This document shows, one piece after another, positions 9,820-18,324 of a stretch of DNA of 24,783 bases. The position numbers and the translations under genes were made by a program. The stretch is from NCBI GenBank assembly GCA_015501595.1, contig JADNRX010000731.1, positions 1 through 24,783 on the forward strand, written 5' to 3'. The notes beneath the pieces were generated by a model. It made no database searches. It saw only the letters and a list, made by a program, of their open reading frames with translations, and was not told where the DNA came from. Origin of the DNA: Hymenopellis radicata (lineage: Eukaryota; Basidiomycota; Agaricomycetes; Agaricales; Physalacriaceae). Each line of letters starts with the position of its first letter. The stretch's first letter is position 1.

Positions 9820-10508
9820 GGGTGGTACTGCATATAGACTGTGCTGCGGTGAAACGATGGAACTCAACAGAGGAAAAGGAACTGTAGAGTACGTCGCGGA
9901 AGAACGACCGAATGATCCCGGTGACCAATTGTTGCGTGAGGGCGGAAACAGCCTCAGAGAATTGTAGTTGACGCGTCTTCTCCGTCGTGCTCTGGACGTC
10001 TTCCTCAGATGGTCGATCCATGGCCCTGTCCGACTCGTCGAGCTCATTGCGATGATGTAGGGGAACGAGGTTTTTGAATTGCGATTGAATGAATTTGTCT
10101 GGCCGTTGACCTCATCGCGCAATGGCGTCGTAGCAGACACTGCCTTCGCTGTCGACCTGCAATGCAAGAGTATTCCCTGCTGAAGCCTAAATTTCTCATT
10201 AGCAAGACAGTCCTGTAAGACGATCCGAGACGGACCTTCTTCCGACCCATTTCCAGCGGGTAATGAGCGACATGACATTCTGGGTATGAACCACCGTTGC
10301 CTGTGAAAGAGATTGAATATGCAATAATATAGACTATCACGCAGGACGCACCATAGTCCTCTGAGCGCCATGGTTTCCAGGTAGAACGCCGGCCATAGGG
10401 AGGTACTGAAATACGGGTGCTTATGACTTGTTGTTGAGGCGGAGCAATGGTCGGAACGTCTTGCTCGTCATCGGAGACAGCGGAAGAATGTAGCGGGATC
10501 AGGAGTAG
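9820..10508 (-). pseudogene. Degenerate SNW1/Prp45 (SKIP) splicing-factor copy
   Basis: Minus-strand pieces 10508-10352, 10300-10236 and 10186 onward join through introns of 51 and 49 nt. They read VSDDEQDVP, then VPPYGRR, SEDYGNGGSYPECHVAHYP, LEMGRKK, AGNTLALQVDSEG, YDAIAR, stop, GQRPDK, QSQFKNLVPL and MDRPSEEDVQSTTEKTR. This is the diagnostic start of the SNW domain, which in living genes binds spliceosome and transcription partners in the nucleus. A TGA at 10114-10112 replaces the residue expected between AR and GQR. Past 9960 similarity fades, with only a loose match to the VRYTP region and no SNW core. No clear start codon is present. Introns are kept, so this is a DNA-level duplicate, not a retrocopy. 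The functional gene must lie elsewhere. Confidence 0.82.
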
Positions 10509-10661
10509 TCTGTACTACAGTGAGAGTGATGACCACAACCGACAGAGCGAAGACTTACGCACTATTTCGCTCTCCAACTCGGTGGCCCGTGAAGAGTGAG
10601 TAGGGGTATTAGAACAGGGGCCCGGGCAGTAGAGACTTCCGTAGATGTATCGCCTCTGTGT

Positions 10662-10699
10662 GTTGATGGTGGTGGTCAGAGACCAAGACTGATCGTGAT
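10662..10699. repeat. Diverged repeat shared with 11467-11508
   Basis: GTTGATGGTGGTGGTCAGAG, then ACCAAGACTGATCGTGATTAA resembles GTTGATAGTGGTGGTCACAA, then ACCAAGTCAAGCGATCGTGAT at 11467. The second copy lies just upstream of the minus-strand gene starting at 11431. This copy lies upstream of the SNW pseudogene, so the two genes may share a duplicated promoter block. Confidence 0.6.
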
Positions 10700-10821
10700 T
10701 AACTGATTTGAGCCCGAGACGTGTTAACGAGCTGATCATGAGAAGACATGTTAACGAAATGATCATTGAAATATAAACTTCATCAATTCAACGTTGCTCC
10801 AAGAAGATGATAATGAAAGTA

Positions 10822-11431
10822 TTAGGTTGCACCACTGTCATTGCCCGATAAATCGACGTCCATCTCCGCATCCTCGTTTCCTCCACCACCGCGCCGCCAT
10901 GCTTTTGCGGCATTATTTTGCGGGACACTGCGTTTATCACTTGCTGAGTAGGCCTGTGGGACCTGGAGATGACCTGTCCGAGTGGCACGGTTGGGGTTGT
11001 GTCTGTAGAGAATGGGTAGAACGTAGCAGGATGGAGGATAAGTACTCACGCATGGCGACGGCGCTCAGAGTCAGCACGGCGTTCGTTGGCATGAGAGAGC
11101 CGATAGTTGGCGTCGTGTTGGCGTCGCTGTTCCCGGTATGGCTCTTGTTCGTCGGAAGGGAGTGCTTTGATTTGTGCGCGACGGCTATTTGACGTTAAAT
11201 GAAGATGCCACTAAGAAAAAAAGAGACGCACCGTCGCATAGCCTCTGCTGAGCGAAGATTACACGCCTCACGATTACGCGCCCGATATTGCTTCTTGCAG
11301 GCGTTGCCTTTTTCCACTAATGCCCGCTTCTTTTGTTCCTGCTCCTCTTGACGTCTCTGGCGTGAGCGTGCGACTTCCTCGGGGGTGCGCCTGGCTGCTC
11401 CAGTAGGTCCTGACCGGCTAACTTTGGCCAT
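10822..11431 (-). CDS. Small Arg-rich protein with YR-x-x-NRE-like repeats
   Basis: Exons 11431-11232, 11184-11050 and 11002-10822; the introns are 47 nt each, GT-AG and phase-consistent. The product is about 171 aa, starting MAKVSRSGPTG. Residues 15-65 are highly charged and probably helical (EEVARSRQRRQEEQEQKKRA). Two related basic blocks follow: KKQYRARNREACNLRSAEAM and REQRRQHDANYRLSHANERR. The tail is flexible and ends in an acidic MDVDLSGNDSG. There is no signal peptide or membrane segment. I do not recognise a named domain. Similar basic YR-x-x-N blocks occur in many hypothetical basidiomycete proteins, as I recall. A nucleic-acid-binding role is only a guess from the charge. The ATG chosen is the one giving a short 5' end; an upstream in-frame ATG at 11491 is possible. 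Confidence 0.6.
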
Positions 11432-11837
11432 GGCAGGTTGGAGGAGAAAGCACCGCAAGTGGTCCGGTTGATAGTGGTGGTCACAAACCAAGTCAAGCGA
11501 TCGTGATCGATCCTCATTCCTTCATGGCTCATGAATGTCTCTAGCAGACTTCACTCTGTGAACACAAGCAATTTGATGGAAATGTCGAGCTATTGATGAA
11601 TTAAATCCTTTGAGTTTTTTTAGTCTGAAATATCAAGCGCTGAAGAACGCAGAGTAATTACACGATGCTTACGTAGCAAGTTAACGAGTTGTCGGCGTAA
11701 CTCGGCACGTGCATCAGACCTAATTTCGGGTCACCGGGATGTAGAGACGCGTTGAATGAACCACGACGCGGGTACAAGCTAGTGAAATAGATTTTACAAT
11801 GATACAATTCTACTCGGATAATAAGATGGCCTCCTTT
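11432..11837. other. Spacer between two minus-strand genes
   Basis: This holds the promoter side of the Arg-rich gene, including the repeat copy at 11467-11508, and the 3' flank of the membrane-protein gene. No further coding frame or RNA gene is visible. Confidence 0.5.
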
Positions 11838-13137
11838 TCAACGAGGCGCGGCTCTACTGCGCCTTCCCCGCGTTGCTCCACTCCAAACAATCTTTCTCCT
11901 GCCATGGCCATAAGGTCGACTTCTCCGTCTCGCCTCAACAGGCTGGTAAGCCTCATTCCGACCAGCTTCAAACACCTGTCTCTTAGCCATGACAATTTCG
12001 GGAACGTTCTCTCGATTCGCATCGTCGGCCAAAAGGAGGATATCCCGGAGTAGTTGATTTAAGCCAAGCCTTGCTTTCTTGAGGTCGAACAGTGCATCGG
12101 AGAAGCGAATACGCACGCTGACAAGCGTATGGAGATAGTCCTTCGATCGCGCGTACCACCATTTCCACGGCAGATAGCCACCCTTTCTGGAAGAAATTTC
12201 GACACAGAGGCCGGAATATGCAACGTCGAGAGCACTGATAACAAGGTCGAGGCGTTCTCCAGCCGTCATTCCACAGCTGATAGCCTTGCTCATGGCAGTA
12301 GCCATGTCTGGGAGAGAATCCGAATGCCTAAGCTTGGCGGTGAATTGTAGTGTGGTGAAATCCACGTCATGGTAGGAGATGAGAAGGCTATTTGAACGAA
12401 TGAGGACCATGGACTACGTAGAGGATACGAGAACTCACAAATCCAGCTCGTCGCGCACTGTCATAACGAAGTTGTCCAAGTCTAGCAAAACTAAAAAGCT
12501 ATCGGCGTACAATGAATGAGCCTGATCCAGCAGTGCAAGCCCGTCAGCGGTGGCGAAAGGCACCGCAGTCAGGCCGGACAAGTCGTGTTTGACACGCGTT
12601 AAGTTTCCGTGAGCCAGCCCAGCTAACTCTGACAACCGAGAGACTCCCCAGCCCTCGTTTCTTTCAAGGGGGTCGACGTCCTTCACCAACGTATCACGCG
12701 TATCACATAGTCCAAGCCAATCATGGTTTTTGATGAAAGCCACTTTGCAGACCGGAGCCTCAGACGGCGCATAGACAGCAACGGCGGCTATGAGCATCAA
12801 GATAACTGAGATGCCCACCACAGTTCTTCTGAAAGAATTGCCTGGAATAGACGTAGCTGGGGGGTCGTTAATGGGTGGCGCGTGGCCCGGTGGAAGATCG
12901 GTTACGTCGCATGAAAGGTCGGTTGCGCGTGAAAGGGAGGATGTGCGTGGATGGTTGGGCGCGCGCGACTCGGCGACCGCGCGCAAGTAGACGAACGAAA
13001 CGAGGTTCTCCCAGAACTGCGGACTGAAGCCATACGAGGCTATTACGCTCCAGATACAATCGCGGATGGCTGTGTGATATTTCAGAGGAGGATTGCTAGT
13101 AGAAGAGAGAGATCTCACCGGTATTCAAGCCAAACAT
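11838..13137 (-). CDS. Unknown membrane-anchored protein, three exons
   Basis: Exons 13137-13119 (MFGLNT and one base), 13069-12439 and 12387-11838; the introns are 49 and 51 nt and the phases agree, giving about 399 aa. One clear transmembrane segment lies at residues 89-106 (TVVGISVILMLIAAVAVY). A weaker hydrophobic stretch at 11-35 could be a second. The region between them is Ser/Pro-rich. After the membrane segment comes a probably helical domain (HSLYADSFLVLLDLDNFVMT, ARSKDYLHTLVSVRIRFSDA, LFDLKKARLGLNQLLRDILL). The C-terminal tail is basic and Arg-rich. I do not recognise a family. A membrane protein with a coiled-coil or helical ectodomain is all that can be said. Confidence 0.6.
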
Positions 13138-13587
13138 ATTGAAATTAGTTTCAAGAGTGAGTGGCTTTGACGAATTGTGTTTGTGATGAGATAGGTGCTC
13201 CGCCGATCGGCTTAAATTATATCTGTCTGGGAGTCACGTGACAGCGCTGGTCGCGACGCGCATTGGCCACTTTGGTAGCCTCTCACTGCGTCTCAGGACC
13301 GCCTTAGAATCGCACAATAAATAACAGTAGAACCATTATCACGGCGTGTTAATAAATAACAGTAGAACCATTATCACGGTGTGTCATAGTATCCCGACTA
13401 TATATAATAATACGAATCAAACACGTAACAAGACTGGTAGGAATACACAAAAGCACCACATCTAATCTGTCGCCACACTACAAATCATTTCCCAACTTTC
13501 CGTTTCGCCCCAATCCGCGAAAGCCTAACCTCATCAAGAAGTCTTCAGGAGAGGTTAGCGGGGAAGGGCGTATATAGACAAGTAGCC
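13138..13587. other. Spacer with a 35-bp tandem duplication
   Basis: This is the promoter side of the membrane-protein gene and the 3' flank of the next gene. It contains the tandem repeat at 13316-13385. No gene is seen. Confidence 0.5.
13316..13385. repeat. 35-bp tandem duplication
   Basis: Two adjacent copies of a unit beginning AATAAATAACAGTAGAACCA start at 13316 and 13351 and differ only near the right end (GGCGTGTT against GGTGTGTC). Such near-perfect duplications usually arise by recent slippage and often vary between strains. Confidence 0.9.
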
Positions 13588-15936
13588 TTACTTTGTAACG
13601 CGCGTGGAGAACAAGATATTCTTCAAGTCGATTTCCGGCCGAACGTCAAGCTTTTTAGCGAGTAGCGGACTATGGTGTTCGAACGTCTTCAACCACCGTG
13701 CGTCATAAAAGTTGCGTGGCAGGCCAGAGGGGGGCCTAGCATCGTTGTTCACGGCCTCTAAATGGGTTCGGATGACTGGTAAGCATCCTCGTTTTGGGTG
13801 CTTACAACCGGGGGAATGAAAGCGCCTAGAAAAAAATAGGATGTCGGGGGTCCTAAAAAAATCTCGGACGACGGGGTGTTTACTGCGCCACACAGGGTGC
13901 TTAGCAGTGAAACGTCCTTTATTATCGGCCTCGTCGTCGCTATGAGCGCTGGCATCCATGCTGGCTAAAAGGTCGAAGTTCCGTTGGATGCTTTCATCGG
14001 CATCCTTGAAAAGCCATAACCCTTTCAAACGGTATTTATGTCGCTGCGTAGAAGTCAACGCCCTGTGGAAATCAAGTTGAAGGGAGGACTTGCCTTATTT
14101 CGTTGATTGTACGCATTGAGAGCATCTCGTTCGGCTGCGATAGTCTCGGGATCGGGGTGAACATCCTGTTCGCCCAGAAGCGACTGACGAAAGAGCTTTC
14201 GCATATAGCGGAAATTCATTTTCACCGCGTGCAGAACATCGGAGGCTTCGAATTCACGAATTACTGGGTCCCGGTTGGCCTCCGAGATGAGAAGATTGAT
14301 GACTTGTTGGTTCCAATTGGAGCCAAGATCGCCTTCCAAATCATACTGGCGTCGCATTGCAGAGGGGCCGTACCGAGAAAGGGGTTCAGTGTTGAACCTG
14401 TCGACTTTGGTATGGCTGGCTTCCGACTCTGGGAAGGTGACGAGTAATTGTCGAACTCGCTCCTATACAGCAAATATGTCAAAGACATGACGTGAAATGA
14501 CATTATAATTAATAACATACCCTTAACAAGGCAGCGGGATCCTTCTTTTGTTTGCCCAAGACGTTCTGTTGAACAGTAAGGCGAATGCAAGGCCACTAAG
14601 TAAACACATACCAGATGTAACCCGGTGGGAACATTACTGTAACGGATGACACGCTTTGGCGTCTTCTTACGCGTAGGGCCAACGTCGCTCTGCTGAGTGT
14701 GGGCGTTCCACCCTGTCGGAGCGTCTTCTTGACGACGGGACCCGTCGCGAGGATCATTAACCGAGGCGGGCTGAGGGCGGGAATGGCGCGGTGCGGTATT
14801 GCCGTTTGCCACAGGTTGAACGCCTGCTCGACGTTGATTGTTAGACGGGACGGGGTGAGTGCGTGGTTGAGGCGGCGCTGCACCTTGCGTACGAGTAGCG
14901 GGAGGGGACTGAGAGTGGGATTGACGAGAGGGCGGCGCATTGTTGCCTGACACGGGTTGAGCCCGCGCTTGACGTTGAGGTGGCGGTTTGTTAGCTGGAA
15001 CAGGCGGAGCGCGTGTTTGATTGGGAGGCAGCCTCACATTAGGCTGAGCGCGCGTTTGATTGGGAAGCGGCCTCACATTAGGCTGAGCGCGCGTTTGATT
15101 GGGAGGCGGCCTCACATTAGGCTGAGCGCGCGCTTGATGCGATGGCGAGGCGTTGTGAGCCTGGGTACCTGCGGTTTGTGAGAAGCGTGGCCGGTTAGCG
15201 GGCGCAGGCTGAAATCGAGCTGGAGCAGCTGAGGGCTGAGGACGTGCTTGATGTGCCGGGGGTCGAGGCTGAGCACGCCGTTGACGTGGAGGTGAAACTG
15301 CGTCCGTGTACGCAGATTTGTCACGCCCTTGCGCTGCCAGGCGTGGGGATATGGAGTTCTTTGCAGGGAGGCGTGGGAGGCGTGATGTCCGAAGTGGAGG
15401 AAGGTTAGAAGGACCAGCTTGTGGCTGCAAATTACCTGCAAAGTGCTTGCGGTAAGTATCAAAACACCAAAGAGAGGAAGGTTGTACCGTCAATAACGTC
15501 CTCCATCTCCGAGTCACTAGATGCAGTAATTTCCATCAGGTCTGCCGTGAAGTCCTCGACCTCCTCGAACCAAGCTGTGTCCATGCCTGTCTTAGAATTA
15601 GAGCGTAGTGAGGGTGGTTGGAGTGCCCAACGTACCTTCCTCTTGCGTAGACAGATTGATGCTCCGGAGATCATCTTCGTCGACTTCCGAGCCCAGCACG
15701 ACATCCTCGTCAGCTGCAGCTCCAAAAAACGCATCCTCGTCCACTTCCCCCGGAAGAAAATGCGCGCCGTCTACGTCATCCACATCGGCGTCGAAGCCGT
15801 CCTCATCAGACTCATCCTCGTCAGACGAGTAATTGACTAGGAGTCGTAGTGGCATACGCTCATGCATCTCGGAGTGGATGCTTCTGGGCTCGTCTGGCTC
15901 TTCGTCTGCGTCGGACTCGTAATAGTCGTGAGTCAT
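13588..15936 (-). CDS. Acidic, proline-rich protein with GLPRNFYD C-terminal module
   Basis: Six exons: 15936-15636, 15586-15488, 15435-14612, 14565-14521, 14462-14094 and 14043-13588. All phases agree, giving about 697 aa. The intron 14093-14044 has a GC donor (GCAAGT). The first 130 residues are strongly acidic (SDEDESDEDGFDADVDDVD). Next comes a low-complexity Pro/Gln/Arg region with a 13-residue repeat (NQTRAQPNVRP). A globular part follows with ERVRQLLVTFPESEAS, RRQYDLEGDLGSNWNQQVIN and MNFRYMRKLFRQSLLG. The tail has GRFTAKHPVWRSKHPVVRDF, GCKHPKRG and GLPRNFYDARWL. I recall many unnamed basidiomycete proteins near transposons ending in a similar GLPxNFYDxxW block; no function is known to me. 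The start is uncertain: the open frame runs 42 nt further upstream (to 15978) without an ATG. Disorder plus charge suggests a nuclear or chromatin role, which is inference only. Confidence 0.62.
15012..15128. repeat. 39-bp coding tandem repeat, three copies
   Basis: Units start at 15012, 15051 and 15090 and differ at a few bases. They encode the 13-residue NQTRAQPNVRP-type repeat in the Pro-rich part of the surrounding gene. The length is a multiple of three, so expansion keeps the frame. Confidence 0.9.
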
Positions 15937-15992
15937 GTTCTTGTCGATTTCGGAGTGGACACTGTGGAGCTCATCCACCCTTTAATTCCCTC

Positions 15993-16085
15993 ATTTGCCT
16001 AATAGTCTGCCCCTGGACACAATTATGTTTGCCTAATAATGTGTCCATGGACAGGCTATCCACCGACACTTATTTGGCAAAGAGG
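15993..16085. repeat. Direct repeats with an inverted partial copy
   Basis: ATTTGCCTAATAGTCTGCCC, then CTGGACA (from 15993) and GTTTGCCTAATAATGTGTCC, then ATGGACA (from 16027) are direct repeats 34 bp apart. TATTTGGCAAAGAGG (16071-16085) carries the same core inverted. The block CTGCCCCTGGACACAATTA is also roughly inverted against TAATGTGTCCATGGACAGGC. Such clusters resemble subterminal repeats of DNA transposons. Confidence 0.6.
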
Positions 16086-16099
16086 TGAGTTTGAGAAAA

Positions 16100-16330
16100 A
16101 AGGAGACAAGCAAGAATCGAACAAGCAACCACCTTGAAAAACACCTTACCATGGCTGTCCATTCAACCCATGGACCGCTAGGCCACATGAGCTTGTAGGA
16201 CATTAGTCTACCAGACCCTAGTCCCTTCTTTCACTCAAGGCCTAAGTGGTAATCGAACGGCTGACCGCCAAAAACCTGACACTGATTTACTGACATCCGT
16301 GGCCGTTCTACTATGTGCGCTTGCTTTTGG
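16100..16330 (-). mobile_element. Two tandem tRNA-like heads, probable SINE remnant
   Basis: Read on the minus strand, TAGTAGAACGG (16313-16303) and GTTCGATTACC (16258-16248) fit pol III A-box and B-box patterns. TGGCCTAGCGG (16185-16175) and TGTTCGATTCT (16123-16113) form a second such pair just downstream. Each pair spans about 66-73 bp from the A box to the end of the B box, close to tRNA geometry. Neither folds into a complete cloverleaf by eye because the T-stems do not pair well. That argues for degenerate tRNA-derived SINE heads and against working tRNA genes. I see no poly-A or terminal duplication. Confidence 0.45.
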
Positions 16331-16471
16331 AAAGGCTATACACCCCAAGTCCCCACCAACCCCATATTTTGAATGTTCTCAACAAATGGAATTAATTCAT
16401 ACTCCAATCCTCCACACTGGAATAGCAGTCAACGAACGATAATAAGCATAAATTTATTACTACCGAAGGTA

Positions 16472-17939
16472 CTACTCATCACCGACCAACGTCTCATCCT
16501 CACTCTCATCTTCCTCCTCCGGTTCGTTCACCTCCTCCCATTCGTCGGCCCCTTCTTCGAAATCAATCCCTTCCAGATCCCATACGGCTTTGAACGATGA
16601 TGCCAGTTTAGAACACACACCAGCCTGCTGCGCGGCATACGCACGAATCCCTTCCTTGATGTCGGACCCCAGGCTCTCATCTTCGCTTTCGCGGCGCGCA
16701 TCCCACCATAACGCCTTCTTCTCGAGGGTTATCGGCGTCCGTCGCATTTCCTCATCCATAAACTTACTCTCCTCGAGCCAACGCAACGAACGAGCCCGGC
16801 TCTTCAGCCACTCCACTCGGCAACCTGAATCATTGTACAACTGTTAGTAAGGTTAAGACGAAACAAGAAAAGCTACTCACTTTCAATCACGTCGTCTCCT
16901 TGACCCATCTCAGTTGCCCACACCCATGATAGCTCGGCCTCGCCTTGTCCCATTGGTAGCAACACGTCGATATCAAAACTTCCGCCTGCCATATTCGTGA
17001 TGTCTGCATCCTTCAGAGGCCTCAACTCTATACCCCAAGAACCACCCGGATCCAAACGTTCCAAAGCGCGCCGACAACGTCGATACCGATCAGCATTGTA
17101 GTTTCGCCGTGCCTCAATTGTCTCGATGCTTGTCTGCGCACGCGTTCTGACACCCTGCCCATCCGTCTCATCTCTCCGATACGAGGCGAGAGTCCTCAAT
17201 GCCCGCTCACAGTCGCGCATGGCCTGCAGAGCGTCGTAGCATTGTCCTTTCCGGATCTCCGCCTCTTTCTTCGCAATGTCTCCCAAGCAAACTGCCGACC
17301 TCCTTTCCGATGAAAAGTCCGACGGTAACCATAGCGTCTGGTCCTCGACCTCCACCGGAACAGTACGCGCAACAGTCTCTCGCTGTAGTTGGGTACGAAC
17401 TGCAGGCATGTAGACCAATTGAACTGTCCGGAAGTTACGAATACGCTTGGCTAAAGCGACCCGCTTCTTCTGGATATCACTGGCCTGGGCTTGTGTTAGG
17501 GTACCGTCGCCGTCGGTGAGGAGTCTCAATTTGGCTCTGTTAACACTCTCAATACAAAAGTCATATAGAGCTTGAGTCGACTTACTGATGCTGCTCGATC
17601 AAAAATCCATTGGTTAACAGTGCGCAAGGAGACGTGTCGTGTAGAGGGATCTCGCCAGCGGCATAAGCTTCCCGCTCACGCTCTGCTACGCGATAGCGCG
17701 CTTTTGCCTCTGTATCCCCTTTGGTGTTTAGTTAGTTACGCGCTCAGGACAATGAGGCACCGAAACCTACGGTTCGAATCGTCTTGGCCATAAGGATTCG
17801 GACGACTGTCCTTGTCCTTCTCCCAGGCAACAACCCACTCCGTCCAACGCTCCACAACATCGGGCGGTAAATGCGCCGTAAAATCCGCATGTAACGCTGT
17901 TTGTTTAGCTGCCTGTGCCCTTGCTTTGACAGCACGCTT
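16472..17939 (-). CDS. KDZ transposase, 3' half (split by copia insertion)
   Basis: C-terminal portion of the gene that begins beyond 24,783. Exons 17939-17771 (first five bases are the target duplication), 17718-17586, 17536-16881 and 16824-16472, with introns of 49-56 nt and matching phases. The stop codon is intact. Segments: AKQTALHADF, WEKDKDSRPNPYG, ALLTNGFLIEQHQAKLRLLT, TLWLPSDF, RTRAQTSIETIEARRNYNAD, ELSWVWA, then CRVEWLKSRARSLRWLEE and MDEEMRRTPITLEKKALWW. The order ALxxW/LWLPS, TRAQ, SWVW, RVEWxKxRAR and EEMRR is that of the C-terminal region of fungal Kyakuja-Dileera-Zisupton transposases. It ends in an acidic tail. As it stands, this half is separated from its catalytic domain by 4.9 kb of retrotransposon in opposite orientation. 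Confidence 0.85.
17935..17939. other. Left target-site duplication CGCTT
   Basis: CGCTT directly precedes the 5' LTR (TGTTGGGACG) and recurs at 22848-22852 directly after the 3' LTR. Five-base duplications are typical of Ty1/copia integration. It lies in KDZ coding sequence. Confidence 0.93.
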
Positions 17940-18003
17940 TGTTGGGACGAGAGCCTTCGGGCTGCTCGGACAACCCGCTAGTGCTGCGTAGCGCAGCCTA
18001 GTA

Positions 18004-18048
18004 TGAGTCGTATCGACTCACAGACATTTACTGACTCCTTATGAGTCA
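18004..18048 (+). promoter_or_regulatory. Cluster of Gcn4/AP-1-like sites in LTR U3
   Basis: TGAGTCG (18004-18010) and CGACTCA (18014-18020) form an exact inverted repeat. TGACTCC (18032) and a perfect TGAGTCA (18042-18048) follow, 12-56 bp before the TATA box. TGA(C/G)TCA is the classic site of Gcn4/AP-1-type bZIP factors, so transcription may respond to starvation or stress. The same cluster is in the 3' LTR (22635-22679). Confidence 0.55.
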
Positions 18049-18059
18049 TAGACTTTTAG

Positions 18060-18066
18060 TATATAA
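18060..18066 (+). promoter_or_regulatory. TATA box of the 5' LTR
   Basis: TATATAA within GTATATAAGTTCG, about 265 bp before the Gag-Pol ATG. It is the only good TATA element in the LTR and would place the transcript start near 18090. Confidence 0.65.
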
Positions 18067-18216
18067 GTTCGATGTATGAACAAGGATAAATTAATTCTTT
18101 CTACCCATGATCACAACCGTACACATACAAGATTAGTGTACTAGCAAACTACCTACGAAATCAGTCCGGACGTTCACCGCGTCCGTTACATCAACTATCG
18201 ACTATCTGCGCCAACA

Positions 18217-18228
18217 GGTTATGGGCCC
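18217..18228 (+). other. Primer binding site, half tRNA-iMet type
   Basis: GGTTATGGGCCC follows the 5' LTR without a gap. Its complement GGGCCCATAACC is the anticodon stem-loop region of eukaryotic initiator tRNA-Met. It does not match the tRNA 3' end. Drosophila copia uses the same internal site with a cleaved half-tRNA primer, so the same priming is inferred here. Confidence 0.85.
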
Positions 18229-18324
18229 CGGCCTTTAGACACTGATTCCGTAGATATCCAAATCACACACATATTCACACTCGCACGAAATGTGCAATAA
18301 CACGATCCTCACACGTCAAACGCA

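Larger units (their letters stand above)
15979..16471. other. Repeat-rich spacer between the Pro-rich gene and the KDZ gene
   Basis: This stretch contains no gene frame. It holds a direct repeat of about 27 bp with an inverted partial third copy (15993-16085) and two tRNA-like promoter heads on the minus strand (16113-16185 and 16248-16313). The downstream end of the KDZ element should fall in or near it. Confidence 0.6.
17940..18216 (+). repeat. 5' LTR of the copia element
   Basis: 277 bp, starts TGTTGGGACG and ends GCGCCAACA. It contains a TATA box TATATAA (18060-18066) and upstream bZIP-like sites including a perfect TGAGTCA. Short inverted termini TGTTGG/CCAACA are present. Confidence 0.95.

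Noticed and set aside
9742..10371. Continuous 209-codon minus-strand frame as a real protein
   Set aside because: It runs across the SNW introns in another frame; the spliced SNW reading explains the conserved residues.
15608..15832. Ser-rich plus-strand frame opposite the acidic gene
   Set aside because: A complement of an Asp/Glu-rich coding sequence; no independent support.
16111..16200. Functional tRNA gene on the minus strand
   Set aside because: A and B boxes are present, but the T-stem and acceptor stem do not pair; a degenerate SINE head fits better.
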